From NCBI GenBank assembly GCA_003533975.1, contig DQCL01000133.1, positions 215-6,299 of the forward strand: 6,085 nucleotides of DNA, written 5' to 3'. Under the pieces are notes generated by a model. That model ran no database searches. It saw nothing but the letters and a program-made list of their open reading frames with translations, and was not told where the DNA came from. Position numbers and translations under genes: made by a program. The DNA is from Octadecabacter sp. GTDB lineage: Bacteria > Pseudomonadota > Alphaproteobacteria > Rhodobacterales > Rhodobacteraceae. Below, one piece after another: positions 4,959 through 6,085 of the stretch (positions within the stretch are counted from its first letter, which is position 1; each line of letters begins with the position of its first letter).

Positions 4959-5047
4959 GCGTTCGGTTCGGTCTGTATAGGTAGGGTATCGTGTGAATGC
5001 AGCTAACGGCCGCTCTGGGTCGCCTTTTCAGGGCTGTGCGCCTCAGT

Positions 5048-6064
5048 TCACTCAATAACGTTCCTATCCTCGCCAAAGAAGTGCAGGTTCTCGTGCGGGA
5101 ATGACAATCCCACAGCCGTGCCGGGCTTAAGGTCCGTGTCACCGGTGACGCGCACGGTGACTTGGCCGGCATCGCCGCAGGCAATGATTACGAACGTGTC
5201 CGCGCCGAGATACTCCAGAACATCGACAGTGCCCTGAAGGTGTCCTTCCCCCGCGTTGACCAGATCAATATGTTCGGGACGTATCCCCACAGTTACAGCT
5301 TGATCAGGCAGGCCGACCGAAGGAACAGTCGTTGCCGGCATAACGTTCATATGGGGCGAGCCGATGAATTGCGCCACAAAAAGGTTCGCCGGTTTTTCAT
5401 AAAGCTCACGGGGGCTTCCGACCTGCGCGATCTTACCGAACTCCAGCACAACGATTCGATCCGCCAACGTCATCGCCTCTACCTGATCGTGGGTGACATA
5501 GATCATCGTCGATTTCAGCGTCTGGTGCAGCTTGGCGATCTCATAGCGCATCTCGACCCGCAGGGCGGCGTCGAGGTTTGACAGGGGTTCGTCAAACAGG
5601 AACGCCGTGGGGTCGCGCACGATGGAACGGCCAATGGCGACACGCTGGCGCTGGCCACCCGACAGATCCTTGGGCCGTCTGTCCATGTAGTCGTCGAGCT
5701 TCAGAACGCGCGCGGCCTCATTGACCTTGGTGTCGACCTCGGCCTTCGGAAGACCTGCGGACTTGAGTGGAAACCCAACATTGTCGCGTACGGACATGTG
5801 CGGATATAGAGCGTAGGATTGAAACACCATGGCAAGCCCGCGCTTGCTGGGGGGCTCTGCAGTGGCGTCCCGATCTCCGATCATGATTTGCCCGCGTGAC
5901 GTTTCCTCAAGCCCCGCAATCATGCGTAGCAAAGTGGATTTCCCGCAGCCTGAAGGACCGACGAAAATGACGAACTCGCCTTCCTCGATCTCTAGATCGA
6001 CGCCCTTGATGACCTGTGCCGTGCCAAACCACTTTTCGACACCTTTGAGTTGGATGGATGACAT
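5048..6064 (-). CDS. CUT1-family sugar ABC transporter ATP-binding protein (MalK/UgpC-like)
   Basis: This complete 338-residue ATPase powers import of a carbohydrate or polyol with a periplasmic binding protein and two permeases. The nucleotide-binding domain (1-235) has Walker [10 protein letters not shown] (36-44), Q-loop [11 protein letters not shown] (80-90), signature LSGGQRQR (134-141), Walker B AFLFDEP (154-160, D158 and E159), D-loop SNLD (162-165) and switch His in YVTHDQ (H192). All catalytic residues are present. The [12 protein letters not shown] junction (233-244) leads into a C-terminal regulatory TOBE-type domain with GIRPEHI (260-266) and a terminal NLHFFGED stretch (326-333). 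The ATG (6064-6062) has GAGGGG 7 bp upstream (6077-6072). The tail is short compared with about 360-370 in E. coli MalK. It is convergent with nusG and the last gene of its transcript, so permease and binding-protein genes probably lie to the right. The substrate cannot be told; AglK-like or polyol transporters are possible. Confidence 0.94.
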   Translation of the reverse strand: MSSIQLKGVEKWFGTAQVIKGVDLEIEEGEFVIFVGPSGCGKSTLLRMIAGLEETSRGQIMIGDRDATAEPPSKRGLAMVFQSYALYPHMSVRDNVGFPLKSAGLPKAEVDTKVNEAARVLKLDDYMDRRPKDLSGGQRQRVAIGRSIVRDPTAFLFDEPLSNLDAALRVEMRYEIAKLHQTLKSTMIYVTHDQVEAMTLADRIVVLEFGKIAQVGSPRELYEKPANLFVAQFIGSPHMNVMPATTVPSVGLPDQAVTVGIRPEHIDLVNAGEGHLQGTVDVLEYLGADTFVIIACGDAGQVTVRVTGDTDLKPGTAVGLSFPHENLHFFGEDRNVIE

Positions 6065-6085
6065 TATGCTGCCCCTCGTTTGTCT

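Noticed and set aside
5162..5581. 139-residue plus-strand frame inside the ABC ATPase gene
   Set aside because: It is antisense to conserved ATPase sequence, without a ribosome site or recognisable protein features.

Overview
The window looks like chromosomal DNA from an alphaproteobacterium, most likely a marine Rhodobacterales (Roseobacter-group) species. The reasons are the order tuf / tRNA-Trp / secE / nusG, moderately high GC, GC-rich hairpin terminators of the GGCCGC...GCGGCC type, and a sugar ABC ATPase of the kind common in that group. This placement rests on gene order and protein style, not on a database search.

Layout. Positions 1-123 are the 3' end of tuf (EF-Tu), closed by a strong intrinsic terminator at 150-177. 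Next comes a VIT1/CCC1-family Fe/Mn transporter gene (256-966) with a candidate promoter and its own terminator-like hairpin. A two-gene unit follows: a CatB/Vat-like hexapeptide (XAT) acetyltransferase (1104-1775) overlaps by ATGA a membrane protein of unknown function (1772-2869). A tRNA-Trp gene (2927-3002) is followed 51 bp later by a TTG-started sulfotransferase-like gene (3054-3962). Then come secE (4031-4225) and nusG (4374-4907), separated by a strong terminator-like hairpin. nusG ends at a symmetric, probably bidirectional terminator (4929-4958). The opposite strand carries a complete CUT1-type (MalK/UgpC-like) sugar ABC transporter ATPase (5048-6064), probably the last gene of an operon entering from the right.

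How it fits together. The core is the translation/transcription locus: EF-Tu, tRNA-Trp, the SecE translocon subunit and the NusG elongation factor. Four accessory genes sit inside it: a metal transporter, an acyltransferase, an unknown membrane protein and a sulfotransferase-like protein. The usual rplK-rplA neighbours do not follow nusG here.

Points worth a second look: a 27-nt segment at the end of the VIT gene and in its terminator that is 25/27 identical to the end of tuf; a 5-codon micro-ORF ahead of the acetyltransferase whose end can pair with that gene's Shine-Dalgarno; the hairpin terminator between secE and nusG; and a protein gene that probably shares a transcript with tRNA-Trp. 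I saw no CRISPR array, insertion sequence or clear novel multigene defence system.
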